A DNA stretch of 64,000 bases. Source: Luzula sylvatica (taxonomy: Eukaryota > Streptophyta > Magnoliopsida > Poales > Juncaceae). The stretch spans positions 28,471,115 through 28,535,114 of the forward strand of contig OX326959.1 in NCBI GenBank assembly GCA_946800325.1, in the 5' to 3' direction. Every line of letters begins with the position of its first letter. Position 1 is the stretch's first letter. Shown piece after piece: positions 1 to 12,405 of the stretch. The position numbers and the translations under genes were made by a program. The notes below the pieces were generated by a model that ran no database searches, was not told the DNA's origin, and saw only the letters and a program-made list of their open reading frames with translations.

Positions 1-2829
1 ACCATCACTTTTAAATTAATTTTATAGTTCAGAAATAATATTCTGGAAAAGAACCATTAACAAATGGAATGTGCATTGTGATCAAGCCAAGTCTCAACAG
101 ATACAATAATAATGCAACACTTGTGTAATTCTGGAAAAGAAAAAAAAAATTCACTCTAGTTTCGAAGTTGGTGGCAAAAAAAGAAAAGAAATAGTTGCCT
201 TGACTGGATACGTCCGGTTCAAAGTCATGCATATGAATATCTGAGTGCATTTTATTCCTTCTAGAAAATGACAAAAAGAATGGATTCTTTTTTGACTTCC
301 TCATGTACAGATAATATATTTTATTGTATTGCTTCAAGCCCAATATGTTTTCTCTTTGTGGAAAGGAAATATGGTAGAAATTAATACTTTTTTAGATATA
401 CTGGGTAAACAAGAAATTTATAATTTATATATTCTTTTTGGTTAAAAGTTCATCTGCAAGACAGTGAAAGTTTGAAAACCTCTTTGCAAAATATTTACAA
501 AGAGAACCTTCATTATTGAATTTGTAACAAAATCTAGTCATTTTTTACAATTCCGTCAATAATTAAATAGACTTTTTTTTTGTTTTGTTTCTATTTTGTC
601 ACGATGTGGGGCTTTTCTTATTGCATTTTTTTTTTTAAAAATTGAGCAAGTCGTCTCGTGATCCAATTTAATTATTAAAAACTAGATTCGGCGATATGGG
701 AAGATTAGAGGGTGCATTTATACACTTAATTTATCCTAAAATATAAGCTTATTTTATCGTGATTGGTTCACTAGATCCAAATTTCGCAGTCTTTTTGGCT
801 ATATATGGAAAAGTTACTAATTTTTGAGGGCCAATTAAAGTATAGTCAAATATGTCATTATTTATCAGCTTCAGTTTTCTCCTTCGCAGATTATTTTTGT
901 CGTTATGTTTATTTCTTCATATTTTGTATCTTTTATTTTTTTATCATATGGGCTAAGGTCATTATAATTTTGTGGGCTATTTCCTGAATTTATAAGCAAA
1001 CCGTATTATGAAATAAATATAGGCTTATTATATATGGACCACTAAACCATGTCCAATAAAAAGCAAATTATTTTTTTAGATATGAATCAAAACTTGGATT
1101 TTCCATCTAAAAAAACAAATACTGAATTTTACCGAAACAAATGCGCATAAAATTGTCAACTAAAGTAAGAAAAAAAAAATACATACATAAATGGCGCTCG
1201 CGACTTCATACAGTTTCAAGCCAAAGACCTGTAGTTCAAATAATCTCAATTTATCAAAAAACAAGTAAAATAAAATAAACTTGCTAATAAATCTCATCCT
1301 TGGTACCGCAAACACAAGTACAAGAATTCGTACCATTCTTGGTACCAATCAATTCGTTCCATTAACTAAAACTGTTATACTCAATAAAATAAATTAAATA
1401 CAAACTGATTCGAACCATTAACGAAATAATTATACCAATTGTAAATAGGTGTTAATTATTAATTTCTCTAACTGATTTTCTGGCCAAATTCTGAAACTGA
1501 ATTCTCTGATTCTCGAATTAACCAAATTCACTTGTTCGAATTGACTGTCAACTTTGAAATTGTTTCCCATAAAAAAAAAAAACTTTGAAATTGTTGAAAT
1601 GCTGAAATTGGAACTGATTTCCAATAGTACTGGCGAATAAAAAACATTGAAGGCTTTTTAATTTTTGGACCGGTCCTGAACACTGTATGTAACATCGTAC
1701 AAAAATGACACGCGACGCAATCAGCCAGTGGTGACAATTAGTTGTTCGTCAAATTGAGAAGCGGAGACCGCTAATCAATGTTTTCGGCTTTCTTCATCCT
1801 AACGTACCGAACCCGAACAAGGGCTATGGTCCCTAGCACAAAACGAAATGGGGACAAAAGCTTGGATATAAGATGGTTGAGTCGTATTTTCGATCATGAT
1901 GGGGTCATAACCAAATATGCTGTAATTTAGATATTTCACCCCTATAATTGATGCAATATGACAAAGAAATATTAAAAATAATTGTTACTTTTTTCTTGAC
2001 ACATACTATTTTACAAAATTTTCAGTTCTCTAATAATTTTCTTTAGTAGTATTGGGATACTAATCACATTTTGCCTAATTCTCTTCGAAATAATCAATAT
2101 ACATAACTAAGCACAGACAATAAGAAAATATTGTGCTATTAAATAAGAATATTATTTGTCAATACATTATACTAAAATTATATATTATGGATAATTTATT
2201 ACAATACTTTAATTTAAATTATAAATTAATAATATATAATATTATATACAAAATAAATAAATAATTAATACGTTATGATATTATTTATAATATTTTAGTC
2301 GCAATATATTTTATAAATCACGATTAATATATACTTGTATAATATGCTTTGATCATACATAGTAGAGTTACAAAAATAATATCTTATTAGAACGAAAAAT
2401 ATAATTAAAATTTAATATACTTGTACCATAGCGCGAACATATCAACCAAGTATATGTTACAATTACATGCAATATCTATCTTGGTGATATATTTATTAGA
2501 AAAAGAAAGACTTAAATAAAACACCATTATTTTATGCATTATTGTAGAACTTAAATGGTTTATTGTTGTTATAATCTATCATTTTAAATTAGCTTTTACA
2601 TAGTTTTTATCTTAATTTTCTGTCAATAAAGAATATGTAAGAGGACATATTGAAAAAGAGTACAAAAATGCATATTTATACAATTTTGATTTTAAAATAT
2701 GTTAATGAATTGATTTTTTATTTAATGAACAAGAAGTTTAGACTTCTGATAATAATATATTACAAAATTATCCAACTTTGCACCATAGTTTCACATTACT
2801 AAGCATAATAATCCATATTTCAAATTATT
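1..2829. other. AT-rich intergenic DNA, no gene seen
   Basis: The stretch is AT-rich with many homopolymer runs. Open frames are under about 105 codons and look like no family I know. I see no element with convincing termini here. Confidence 0.6.
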
Positions 2830-3252
2830 TCAATCCCAAAGAACATGCTTGCTGAGGTCGAGAGGAACAAAGACTCGCCTCGAATCTTTTTGTGATTTGT
2901 GTATCATGTCCAAAACAGCGCTCATAAGGTTCACCTCCTCGTCAGTGAATTCGCGCCGTCCATGAAAAGGCGGAGCTTCCGGCCAGTATAATTCCAGAAA
3001 CTTCATTGCGGTGAGGCATACGTAGACACCGTGCGGCTGCAACTTGCACTCGGCTGACATTGGTGATCTCGGCATGCAACGCATCTCCACAACTTCGTCC
3101 AAATCGACGAGGAATTGACCTACTTCGCATGATAGTAGAGCCATTGTCTCCGCACAGTTCGTTGGAAGCAGGACCGCGTGGTGGGTTCCATCTGTGGTTA
3201 TGACCACTGCCTTTTTGGCACCGCCATCGAAACAAGATCGAACGTTTCCCAT
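2830..3252 (-). CDS. Small DUF4228/PADRE-like protein, putative N-myristoylated
   Basis: Single-exon frame of 140 residues. The frame stays open further upstream, but I chose the ATG at 3252 because it gives an MGNVRSCF N-terminus, the glycine-2 start typical of plant DUF4228 (PADRE) proteins and suited to N-myristoylation. A basic segment (KKAVVITTDG, about residues 13-22) follows, then a segment resembling the family's central block (VGQFLVDLDE, and later a LQPHGVYVCL stretch like the family's 'elevated-x-G-x-Y-F-L' end). Family members are small stress- and pathogen-responsive plant proteins of unclear biochemical role. The C-terminal third (FTDEEVNLMSAVLDMIHKSQ) is probably a helix. I infer the family from the N-terminus and pattern only. 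It could be an unrelated orphan protein. Confidence 0.55.
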   Translation of the reverse strand: MGNVRSCFDGGAKKAVVITTDGTHHAVLLPTNCAETMALLSCEVGQFLVDLDEVVEMRCMPRSPMSAECKLQPHGVYVCLTAMKFLELYWPEAPPFHGRREFTDEEVNLMSAVLDMIHKSQKDSRRVFVPLDLSKHVLWD

Positions 3253-4253
3253 CTGTTTGGTTGGTTCTGATTTGATCTTTTCGATCAGAAGTTTGCGAGT
3301 ATAATTTAAGGGAGAATTGACGAAACAAATTTGCCAAAAAAAAGAGAGAGAGACTGACAGATCATAACTAAGTTTAGCATATGTTCTGTCATTTTGCATT
3401 CTCTATTTGATCACATGTAAAAAAAGAAAATTATTGTTGGTTTTTTCAAAAAATACAGAACTGATTTTAATTTATTTTAGAAAAGATTCAGATATGAATT
3501 CGAGTTCGGGTATTTGATTTATTTACATTACAGAGAAAATAATTGGTAGTGCTTAATCATAAACCTATATTAGGTAACATTATTGCCCTAATAAAAGGTA
3601 AAGAGGTTCAACCATTCCAATAAATTGTACACATCAAGTTAACTTGTTTAATAAAACTTTATTGTCATTATTGTTATCATCATAATTTTTATTATTATTG
3701 TTTTTATTGTTATTACATATTAGTTCGTTCATCCAATCATTCACATGTGGTGTGGCTGAGTTGGAATAACAATCCAAAATTGGGACCATCTGATCTAACA
3801 AGTATTACAATAACATTACAGGATTATTTAATGCAATTAAATGAAAATGTCCCAATCTAATTTACAACCGAATTATTGGTTTTTATATTCCATTTGTATG
3901 GTCGTTTTTCAATTCGACTTGCACGTCTATAATTTGAGATTTTCTGACAAGTTTTTAAATATAATTAAGTACAATTTATACAAAAAATAAGTCATTACAG
4001 GATTCTTTGAATCTATCAAAATTGCTAATAAGAGCAAAGCAAACACCTCATATCAAATAAAAATACCATCTCTTAAACCACACTTCATTTCATATAATAA
4101 CACTTTCCTATACAACCTTCTACCCAATTAATAAAAATTCATTACAATCATTAATAACACTTCATAACTTTATCTAAAATTTTCAAAAAAAAAAAAAAAA
4201 AAAAAAATGCTCGTATCTCCAATTGATGGATAAATTATCGTAGAATTTACAAT
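3253..4253. other. Intergenic DNA between two minus-strand genes
   Basis: AT-rich DNA with an A tract at about 4186-4207. It should contain the promoter of the DUF4228-like gene and the 3' UTR of the GT29 gene. A GA-rich patch near 3343-3360 lies in the likely 5' UTR of the former. No further gene is seen. Confidence 0.5.
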
Positions 4254-5372
4254 TCAATGATACAACACGACCGGAGGAACCGTAAAACCCGAATTCGAAA
4301 GAAACGGAATTACCTTTGGTCGTTCAGCGAGATCTTTATAAAACTCGTACTCAGCCTCGTAATCATGCAAATCAAGCTCGGCCTTTTGATTCGTATAATA
4401 ATGGTGTTTCGCCTCTTTCGATTTTCCAAACCCAAACACGCTGACCCTATCGCAAATGCCCACTGCGAGCATGACAGCTTGCATCCCTGACGAGTAATGA
4501 AACATCATTGCATCGTGTTTTTCCCCCCATTCTTCAGCTTCTTTACCCGTTACGCGAACAAATCGCTTCAAAGAATAGTACTTTACGATTCGCGAGCACA
4601 GCAAATCGAATCGTGGATCCGTGACTTGGATCGGCGGTCTAGTCGGGTCGTTACAAACGGTGAGATCGAGAAAGTGTACGGCTTGGCACATGTACATGAT
4701 TATCGGCACGTTATCGCCATATGGATGGCAGAAACAATCCTTGCGTCTCGTGCATAAATGGAGGATATTGCTGTTGATGAAAGAGATACTGGTTTTCGAT
4801 CCTACGTCGCGACGGTATCCAATTACACGTGCGTTGTTCAATCGAATGACGAGTTCGTGAGAATCGATTAGGTTCCCATTATTCGAATTCAGTAAAATCC
4901 CACTATTACCCACTACAGCGCAAGAATTGTACCTCCGATGAGTGGTGAGTTCAGGCAATTTCGAGATAACTTCTGGCTGAAAGAACCGAAATTTGAACCA
5001 ATTATAAATCGCGTCTTGAAATTCAGGAAGACGAAGCACATCCCTGGAAAAGATGAATTGGGGATCTGAACCACCACTAACAAATACATTAGATCTATAA
5101 TGATCACGGCGCCAAGCGATGTATCTACCAGAACGAGCAGCCGAAGCCGGGATATCTCCGGTGAGTAACAAATTGACATCCCTCGTTACCGTTGCATCAG
5201 TAGGATCGATTGCAGAGAGACGTAGCAGAGTCTGATTCAAATGGGTTTCGCGAGGAACCACAGGATTCAGAACGGACGTAGCAGGATGTAAGGAGGTTGT
5301 ACGGTATGAGAGGAAGATGAAGAAGGAGATAATAAGTACAAGGCTGAAAGGCAGCCGCATAGACCGCTTCAT
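4254..5372 (-). CDS. GALT29A: GALT29A-like beta-1,6-galactosyltransferase (GT29, sialyltransferase-like)
   Basis: Intronless 372-residue type II Golgi protein. It has a short basic cytosolic tail (MKRSMRLPF), one membrane anchor (about residues 8-24), a stem, and a GT29 catalytic domain. Visible motifs are sialylmotif L ([16 protein letters not shown], from about 148, through [14 protein letters not shown]), sialylmotif S ([17 protein letters not shown], about 291-307) and motif III (HHYYTNQ, about 323). Plants lack sialic acid. The Arabidopsis relative GALT29A adds beta-1,6-galactose to arabinogalactan side chains and works with GALT31A and GLCAT14A. The N-terminus, the [16 protein letters not shown] region and the VVLYH end resemble Arabidopsis GALT29A more than the paralogue SIA2/MGP2. 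The reading frame stays open upstream through a TTG, but the ATG at 5372 matches the family start. Length is normal and no lesion is seen. Confidence 0.88.
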   Translation of the reverse strand: MKRSMRLPFSLVLIISFFIFLSYRTTSLHPATSVLNPVVPRETHLNQTLLRLSAIDPTDATVTRDVNLLLTGDIPASAARSGRYIAWRRDHYRSNVFVSGGSDPQFIFSRDVLRLPEFQDAIYNWFKFRFFQPEVISKLPELTTHRRYNSCAVVGNSGILLNSNNGNLIDSHELVIRLNNARVIGYRRDVGSKTSISFINSNILHLCTRRKDCFCHPYGDNVPIIMYMCQAVHFLDLTVCNDPTRPPIQVTDPRFDLLCSRIVKYYSLKRFVRVTGKEAEEWGEKHDAMMFHYSSGMQAVMLAVGICDRVSVFGFGKSKEAKHHYYTNQKAELDLHDYEAEYEFYKDLAERPKVIPFLSNSGFTVPPVVLYH

Positions 5373-5637
5373 CCTTCGCAATCAAAACTCCATTGAAGGT
5401 CTTGCCAAGAAGAAAATTGCTGCAAATGCACGACCAAAGTCACGCGAATAGAGAGGAGAAGAGCAATAAAATAGCATGATGCCTCGAGTAATGGAAAGTT
5501 CGTGTTATAGAACTAAGAAGAGGCAGAAACAAATGCAAATGGGGAAATGAGATACTGGGGAGGGTCGAGATTGTGCTGACTAATTAGAAATGGAGAGTAT
5601 GAGTATCTATCCTCTCCAGTTCCCCTATACTGTTCAG

Positions 5638-6325
5638 TAGAGGTGGCAAACGGGCGGGTCGGGTCGGGTCGGGTCGGGTCGGGTCGGGTTCGGATCGGGT
5701 CATTTCGGGTCCAGGTCGTTTCGGTTTGCGGGGCATTCGGGCCATCGGGTCGTTCGGGTCACGGGTCATTCGGGTTTCGGGTCGTTCGGATTCGGGTCGT
5801 TTCGGTTTTCGGATCATTCGGTTTCGGGTCGTTTCGGTTTTCGGGTTCGGGTCGTTTCGGTTTCGGGTCGTTTCGGTTTTCGGGTCATTCGGTTCCGGGT
5901 CGTTTTGGTTTTCGGGTCATTCGGGTCTTGGTTATTTTGATTTTCGGATAATTTTCGCAAAATTTGATTTCGAATCATTCGATTTTCCAAAAATTTAGTT
6001 TTCGGATAATTCCGGATTTTTTTTATTGATTCCAAGATATTTTAGCGATATTATATTGATTTTAAGAATAATATTTTAATTTTCGGGTCATTCGGGTCGT
6101 GTCATTCGGGTCATGAATTCCGGGTCATTCGGGCTCGGGTTAGTTCGGGTTTCGGGTCGTTCAGGTTTCGGGTCATTCGGTTTCGGGTCAATTTCGGGTT
6201 CGGGTCATTCGGTTTCAGGTTGATTTCGGGTCATTCGGTTTCGGATCGATTTCGGGTTCGGGTCAATCGGTTTCGGGTTCGGGTCGGGTCATTTTTTCGG
6301 GTCGGGTCAGATTTTGCCAGCTCTA
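5638..6325. mobile_element. hAT-like non-autonomous element, GGGTC/TTCGG-rich (copy 1)
   Basis: The termini are inverted (TAGAGGTGGCAAA at left, TTTTGCCAGCTCTA at right). They are flanked by a perfect 8-bp target duplication CTGTTCAG at 5630-5637 and 6326-6333, as hAT elements make. The body is degenerate GGGTC/TTCGGGT repeats around a unique AT-rich core (about 5935-6090). There is no transposase; long open frames in the repeats are low-complexity artefacts. It lies about 260 bp upstream of the GALT29A start, so it may sit in that gene's promoter. Confidence 0.85.
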
Positions 6326-7217
6326 CTGTTCAGAGCATGTTTGGATTCCTACCCGTTAGTTGTGGTTAAATCTTAATTTTTTCTTGAACGCAAACGAAAA
6401 TAAAAGATATGATTCATCTATTTGTATTATGGTATATCGGTTACATCACATATCTGCTTAGACGGTACTTGTGTAAACTTGCATGATCTTGATTCGATAT
6501 TCTCTAATATTTATACTTAATAAGAAAAAACACATCAAGAATTGTCAAAACATGTATAATAATTATACACAAATTACGAATCAGAACTAGGTCCGTCGTA
6601 ACGCACTATATGGTCCGTCATGAAGGACCATTCAATGATGTACAATGAATGTTCGTGTTCTGCATATACTTCATGTTCCGGCCCCTCAAATTTTACATCG
6701 TACATTTTTAACTCATCAACTATTATGTTGAATTATATATAATTCTTTCATTCGTTAAATAGTGAATGCTTATGAGTCCGTTAATTTCATACGTAATCGA
6801 TGACGTGACAAATATTCTATCACATTAGCAATGACGTGACATTTAAAAAATATATAGTTTGATATTTTTAAAAATTAGATATATATTCTAGCCATATACT
6901 TTAATATTCAATAATATAAATACTAAATTTTTAAAAAGTTCTCTAATCTAAAACGTTAAGATTCAATAATTCTAATATATAATAAGAGACATGGAAAATA
7001 TTCTGTCACTTAATTAATAACATGATATTTTAAGAATTGTTATGATTAGATTATTTAATCTTTTTATTGAATTTTTGAGTATGTGATTCAGTTATTTAAG
7101 AGATGCACTTTTGGATAAGTAATATATTATGAAATATGTAATATTATTTTAATATATTTCGAATATTTTAGATCATTCAACTTGTTAAAAAATAGTGTTT
7201 GTATTATTGAATATTTG

Positions 7218-7286
<69 letters not shown>

Positions 7287-7678
7287 CTTAAAAATATCAA
7301 AATAATTGTTAAAAGTCACATCATCGCTTATATGGTACAATACATGTCATGTCATTGATTTTGTGCCAAGTTAACAAACACATACTCATTTTGATTTTAT
7401 TAAATAGAATGTCATCAAACTTCAAAATTCGATTTTCACAAGATTATTTTTAATCTATCATTTTGAAAGAAATTAATTTAATAATTTTTAAACTCTATTT
7501 TTAAGAAAGAATTTGTCAATTATATTTTTTTATAAAAAATGATTTTCAATCGATAAATATGCTTAAACACCACTTTGAATTTTTTGGTCGGACGGAATCA
7601 TGTTGCTAGATTCTCCACGAGAGAATCATGTTGTTAGATTCTCTGGTGGAGATATAAAATTACTCCTCCTTCCTCATG
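6326..7678. other. AT-rich intergenic DNA with a relic doublet
   Basis: No gene is seen. Positions 6592-6632 hold TCCGTCGTAACGC followed 22 bp later by TCCGTCATGAAGGACC, which resembles the leader doublets of the young Copia element. An (AT)n tract runs from 7222 to 7284. Confidence 0.5.
7222..7284. repeat. (AT)n microsatellite
   Basis: Uninterrupted AT dinucleotide run of about 63 bp. Confidence 0.95.
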
Positions 7679-8606
7679 GGGTGGGCAAATGGTTCGATTT
7701 ATTTGGGAACCGAACCGAACCGGTCGAATTCGGTTTAATCGGTTCGGTTTTTTGGTTTTCAACTTCATTCTTGAATTCTTTGAATTTTTCAAATGATTCG
7801 CTCTTATTCTTCATCAGATAAACATAGCCATAACGACTACAATCATCTGTGAATGTAATGAAGTATCGAAAGCCATCTCGCACACTAGTACTCATTGGAC
7901 CACATACATCATAATGTATTAATTCAAATAAAACTTTCGTCCTGACACCTTTCTTCTTGAAAGGTTTCTTGGTCATTTTACCAATCAAGCAAGGTTCGCA
8001 TGTATCTATCATATCACAATCATGAAGACCAAGGAGATTGGCTTCTTGTAATATTTTTATGCGTTTCTCTATTATATGTCCTAGATGGTAGTGCCATAAG
8101 AGAGTTTCATTTTCATGAGATATCTTGAGTCGCTTGTTATTGATATTCAGAACATGTCTATTATTTATTTCAAGTAAATATAAACCATCTTGAACAACAG
8201 TATTTGTATAAAATAATCCATCTTTCGAAATACTCATACATGAGTTTGAAATAGTAAATGCATACCCATCTTTGTCCAAACACGACACAGATATAATGTT
8301 TTTACATATAGATGGAACATAATAAACACTGTTCAAATTAATTATTAAACCACTAGATAAATGAAGGTGAATCGACCCAATGGTCATAGCAGAAATACTA
8401 ACACCATTTCCCACCTTCAAAGTGACTTCTCCTTTCTTGAGATGTCTTCTATCCACTAGTGCATGCATATTTGCACAAATATGAGCACATGATCCGGTAT
8501 CCAATACCCAATCGTGGATAGATGTGGTTAAATTAATTTCAATAACATATATACCTTTTGAAACATTGGGGCGTTTGCGCTCTATTTTGAGATATCGCAA
8601 GAACAT
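7674..8606 (-). pseudogene. Copia pol fragment: protease, gag-pre-integrase, integrase start
   Basis: This frame lies on the minus strand and belongs to the truncated Copia element. Visible in order are an aspartic protease site (DTGSCAHIC), a gag-pre-integrase zinc region (LWHYHLGHI through CEPCLIGK) and the beginning of the integrase core (DVCGPMSTSVRDG, then FITFTDDCSRYGYVYLM). It stops after the first third of the integrase, where it meets a hAT-like end. Reverse transcriptase and RNase H are absent. It cannot make a functional polyprotein. Confidence 0.85.
7679..7765. mobile_element. hAT-like end fragment truncating a Copia integrase
   Basis: The sequence GGGGTGGGCAAATGG followed by GGTTCGGTTCGG-like repeats is the usual left end of plant hAT non-autonomous elements. 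No matching right end is seen. It runs straight into the integrase frame of the adjacent Copia remnant, so the open frame there ends in repeat-derived residues (about 7674-7760). I infer a truncation or nested insertion. Confidence 0.5.
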
Positions 8607-8649
8607 TATTCTCTCCCTTGTGCATGTTCATATCAGCCTCTGCTTGCTT

Positions 8650-9222
8650 CTAGGTCAGATGGATCTCATCCAAGGTCATTGCTTTTTCACGCAGATGAAG
8701 ATGCATGACACCATCTCTGTAAGATGGGTGCAATGAACCAAGGATAATATCCTCAGCCGAGTCAGCATGCATTGGAGCATTGAGCTTCTCCAATTTCTCG
8801 TGGTAACCCAACATTTTCAATATATGCTTTTTTCCGGAAGATCCTTCCGCCATGTTACACTTCGTGAATGCTAGAGTGATCTTAGAATGCTCTTTACGAG
8901 CATTCTCCAAGAACATTTTGGAGAGGCGTTCGAATATCTCTTTGGGAGCATTATTTAATAACTTTCTAGTAAGTTCAGTTGCCATACTCGCCAACATGAG
9001 ACCTTGAACAGTCAGTTCATCCTTGCGAAACTTTTCTGCTGCGACCGTTTCCTCTGCATTGGGTTCAGTGCCTAGTACTGGTGCACTTTCGACCAGCACA
9101 TCTGCAAGATCCTCTGCCCGGATGATTAGTTTGAGTTTGAGTTCCCAATCATGAAAATTGGAACCGTCAGCCTCCAATGGAGATTTTTCAAGTATGGATC
9201 GGATAAGTATGTTGTTTGCCAT
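8650..9222 (-). pseudogene. Copia gag (capsid-like) remnant
   Basis: A 190-residue frame starting MANNILIRSILEKSPLEADG, with the N-terminal pattern of Copia gag (retrotran_gag_2/UBN2 type), including a tryptophan-containing NFHDWELKLK segment. It ends at a stop before the protease frame. I found no CCHC zinc knuckle between gag and protease, so that part seems lost. It lies 1.2 kb downstream of the primer-binding site in element orientation. Confidence 0.75.
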
Positions 9223-10433
9223 TCAAAGATAATATTTAAAGGATTTCATGTTTAATATTTATGTAAAACTGATGCTACATATATTTAATGTCCTTAATGC
9301 AGTATATTCAAGATCCTATCACAAATAAAACGAACTCATCCGATTTATTCATCAAGGTAAGTAACATATACTAATCATAACCTTTTAGAAAATTTATTTG
9401 CAATCATTTGTAATTTTTCTAAACTTTATGACTCTTGTCAATTTCCCGAGACTTCAAGCCTAGATCTTGACTTCTCGTTAAGCAAACTCATTTTATTTGG
9501 TCAATAAGTTTGGCCATATTATCTCCAGAAAATAAATGTAACAAATGCCTCACATATGATACACTTATCAATGGCCTGATCATATGTCCTAACATATTCC
9601 ACAATTTCTAGAGAATATAAATTACACTCATGCATATTATAGTCCCTAGCTTAAAGTGGATAAAATGAGAAGGAAATATACTTAATTTTTCAGTGGACTT
9701 TCAGAATGTATCTATAGACGTTAATTTGGTATGTCATGTATTCATATACCCAAAAATAAACAGAGCAGAAATTTGCATAACGATGCACTACTTTGTACCT
9801 CTTAATTAATTTCCTTTTCTCAAGTATGTGCGGTTCTCTTAAATCATTTAAATCACTTCAAAAAAAAATGATTTACAAATATTTTGAAACAAGGTTTGAA
9901 AATGATAATTACAATCCTTTAAACTTTTAAAGGAAACACAAACCATTTGAGATCACTTTTAATCGTCCACAAATAAATTCTGTACACTGTTACGATTTTG
10001 TATCCTTTACAAAAATTATAACACTTTTGGACAGAGAATTTATCTTAAATCAAAACTAGACATGATGATTTAAATTTAGAAACTGGTTTCATTCAAATCC
10101 AATAAATCGTTTGAAAGATTTCGCGATTTGAATATCAGCAAAAACATCCCGTGATGCTGGAAATTCCAGCAACTCACTGTTTTCTTTTATTTTGTTTTAA
10201 CTATATAGATCTGTCCTAAGACCTTTGATCTATTTGTTTTCTCTATTCCAAACATCTATGAAGATGTAAGAATTTTAGAAAACACAAAAACAAGTAACCA
10301 TTAAATCTTGGACAACGATTAAAACTCAAAATCAAAAATTCAGAATCGCAACACAAAAGATCAATCAATTAAGCATTATGCAATAAACAATTTCATAATA
10401 AAATAGTATAATTAGCTAAATAATAAGAACCTT

Positions 10434-10445
10434 GCTCTGATACCA
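10434..10445 (-). other. Primer-binding site, initiator tRNA-Met type
   Basis: The minus strand reads TGGTATCAGAGC, the standard plant Copia primer-binding site, two bases from the LTR end. Confidence 0.85.
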
Positions 10446-10447
10446 AT

Positions 10448-11317
10448 TGAAGGATTTCATGACGTTCGTAGGAGTAAATATTAAAAATTTATTCCAACCA
10501 AGTCGGGAATCGTCTTACTTAAGCTAACTTTCTACTCTAATTTATTTTATTTATCCTACAAGAAGGATTAGAATACAATACCAATGATCTTTAACGTAAG
10601 TCTGGTCCTCTTGGGTTCACCCTTGAATCCGAAACAAGAACGGCGTCGAGTCTGTGCTAGCGTCCTCTTGTCCGCACCTAGCTCCGTCGCCCGTTTCTGA
10701 TTGATTGCTTAATCAATCAACGTTTCAACAAACACTTTAAGAGAAAGAGAGAGACTAGCTATAGAGAGAAAACTCTTAATACATTCGTATACTCATGTAT
10801 ATTTCTCTTTTTCTATATTTTCAAATGCATAGCCAGGTCTCATATTTATAGTCCCCCAACATTAGATCAAGACCCTTTGAAATTCGTATGACATTTAAGG
10901 CATGAACAAAATTCGAAGCAGCACATTAACTTATGACCATTGTTCATTGTTTCTGTCATAACTTCTTCTCGAAAATTCCAAATGACTTGAAACTTTCGCC
11001 ATTAAAAACTACATGCAAATGGCTACAATTTACATAGGTCATTTGTACATAATGATAAAATTTTGCTATTTCAAATATCTGTTCAAACATGCCTCAAAAT
11101 CTGTCTCGAATTTATGGTCATGATCCATGTTTATTTGGACTTCTCAAGTTCTCTTCTCAATTTGTTTTGGGCTTGTGCTTGAAACAAATTATGATATGTG
11201 CTACATATATTATTCTCATAATATGCACATTTCATTTAATTTATTTTCATGCTAGGTAGTCATCTCATATGACATAATATTTTACATATTTCTATTTGTA
11301 TCTCTATTTCATACAAC
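10448..11317 (-). repeat. Putative 5' LTR of truncated Copia
   Basis: It starts two bases beyond the primer-binding site. A TATA-like ACTATAAATATGAG on the minus strand lies near 10840-10855. The right boundary is uncertain because no second LTR is present. Confidence 0.5.
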
Positions 11318-11394
11318 ATGAAATCTTTATACATAGAAAATATATATAATATATTTCTTGTTTCCCGTTCAGTTGGTGTGACCTATATCGAGGA

Positions 11395-12394
11395 TGTAGG
11401 GGGAATATCCCCGGCCCCGGGCCCGCGCAGCGGATATGTAGGCCCGGTCCGGTTCCCCGATTCCCGAGATCACGCCACGACTTCGAGGGTACGATGCAAA
11501 TAGAAGGTTAGATCTTTACCGGTGCAAAATTGATTGCACACGAAGGGTTGATCGCTGCCTTCTTTCTCCTGTCACGTTGGTGACAATACGCGCGTCCCAC
11601 ACCACGCGTCTTTCACCGCTCGTTGACTTCGCCGATTCGCTTGATTTCGTCTCCGACTCAATCTACTCGTCCGAATCGATCACAATCGTGAGAGCCTCAG
11701 TTGTTGCTCCTCTACGTGTATCCACCTTGAATCGCAAGACGTCGGTCACGGATGCACCTGCCTAGACGATGCACCGGTGAACTTGCTTAATCGAATTGAT
11801 TCTCTAAACCGTAAAACACCTTTTCACGGTTTCTCTCTTTTACACCTTTTCACTCTCTAGAAATTTGTCTCACAATTTTCTGGATAATTCTGAATGAATT
11901 GCTTAGTTAAGATGAGAGAGAAAATCCTATTTATATACAATAGGATCAGGATTAGCCAAAAGGCATGTATATCCAATATACACCCTCTCACACAGAAAAC
12001 TGCATGAACCTGGTCAGTATTCTGTCCAGATGAAATTGATAAATTTCTCTGACAGAAAATCAACCAACACGAAAGTTGTAGATAATCTCATTATCTACTC
12101 GACCCAATTTGGCCCAGCCCAATTGGAGTTCGTATGCAAAAGTTATGACTGTTTTACTAACTGTATGTCATACTGTTGCACCCTTTCGATATTTCACAGA
12201 AACGACACTTATACTTCGTTCATATGAAATATATTTCTACATGAAGGTTATAGATAATCTAATTATCTATCTTACCCAATTTGAACCATTCAAATCGGAT
12301 GTTCCTACTGAAAGATATGGCTACGAATGTACGACTACATTCGTTTATCCTTGTGTACACTTTTACGGTTGATCCTGAAACTGTATTTCCTTCA
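11395..12394 (-). repeat. 3' LTR of the young Copia
   Basis: TG...CA bounded in plus orientation (TGTAGGGGGAATATCC to CTGTATTTCCTTCA). Its GC-rich outer end (about 11400-11450) contrasts with the AT-rich remainder. Confidence 0.95.
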
Positions 12395-12405
12395 GTCTCC
12401 CACTC
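12395..12405 (-). other. Polypurine tract
   Basis: The minus strand reads GAGTGGGAGAC directly before the LTR start TGAAGG, the usual plus-strand primer of plant Copia elements. Confidence 0.8.

Larger units (their letters stand above)
7674..11317 (-). mobile_element. Truncated Ty1/Copia element (5' LTR, leader, gag, partial pol)
   Basis: Minus-strand element. Reading leftwards there is a putative LTR (10448-11317), a primer-binding site at 10434-10445 (TGGTATCAGAGC on the minus strand, complementary to initiator tRNA-Met), a 1.2-kb leader, gag and partial pol. The 3' half and second LTR are missing. The outer LTR boundary (near 11317, a TGTTGTATG start on the minus strand) is inferred from the TG...CA rule only. 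Confidence 0.7.

Noticed and set aside
4497..4860. Plus-strand frames opposite the GT29 gene
   Set aside because: Antisense shadows of a conserved coding region.
5643..5998. Glycine/arginine/phenylalanine-rich open frames
   Set aside because: Low-complexity reading of GGGTC repeats within a hAT-like element.
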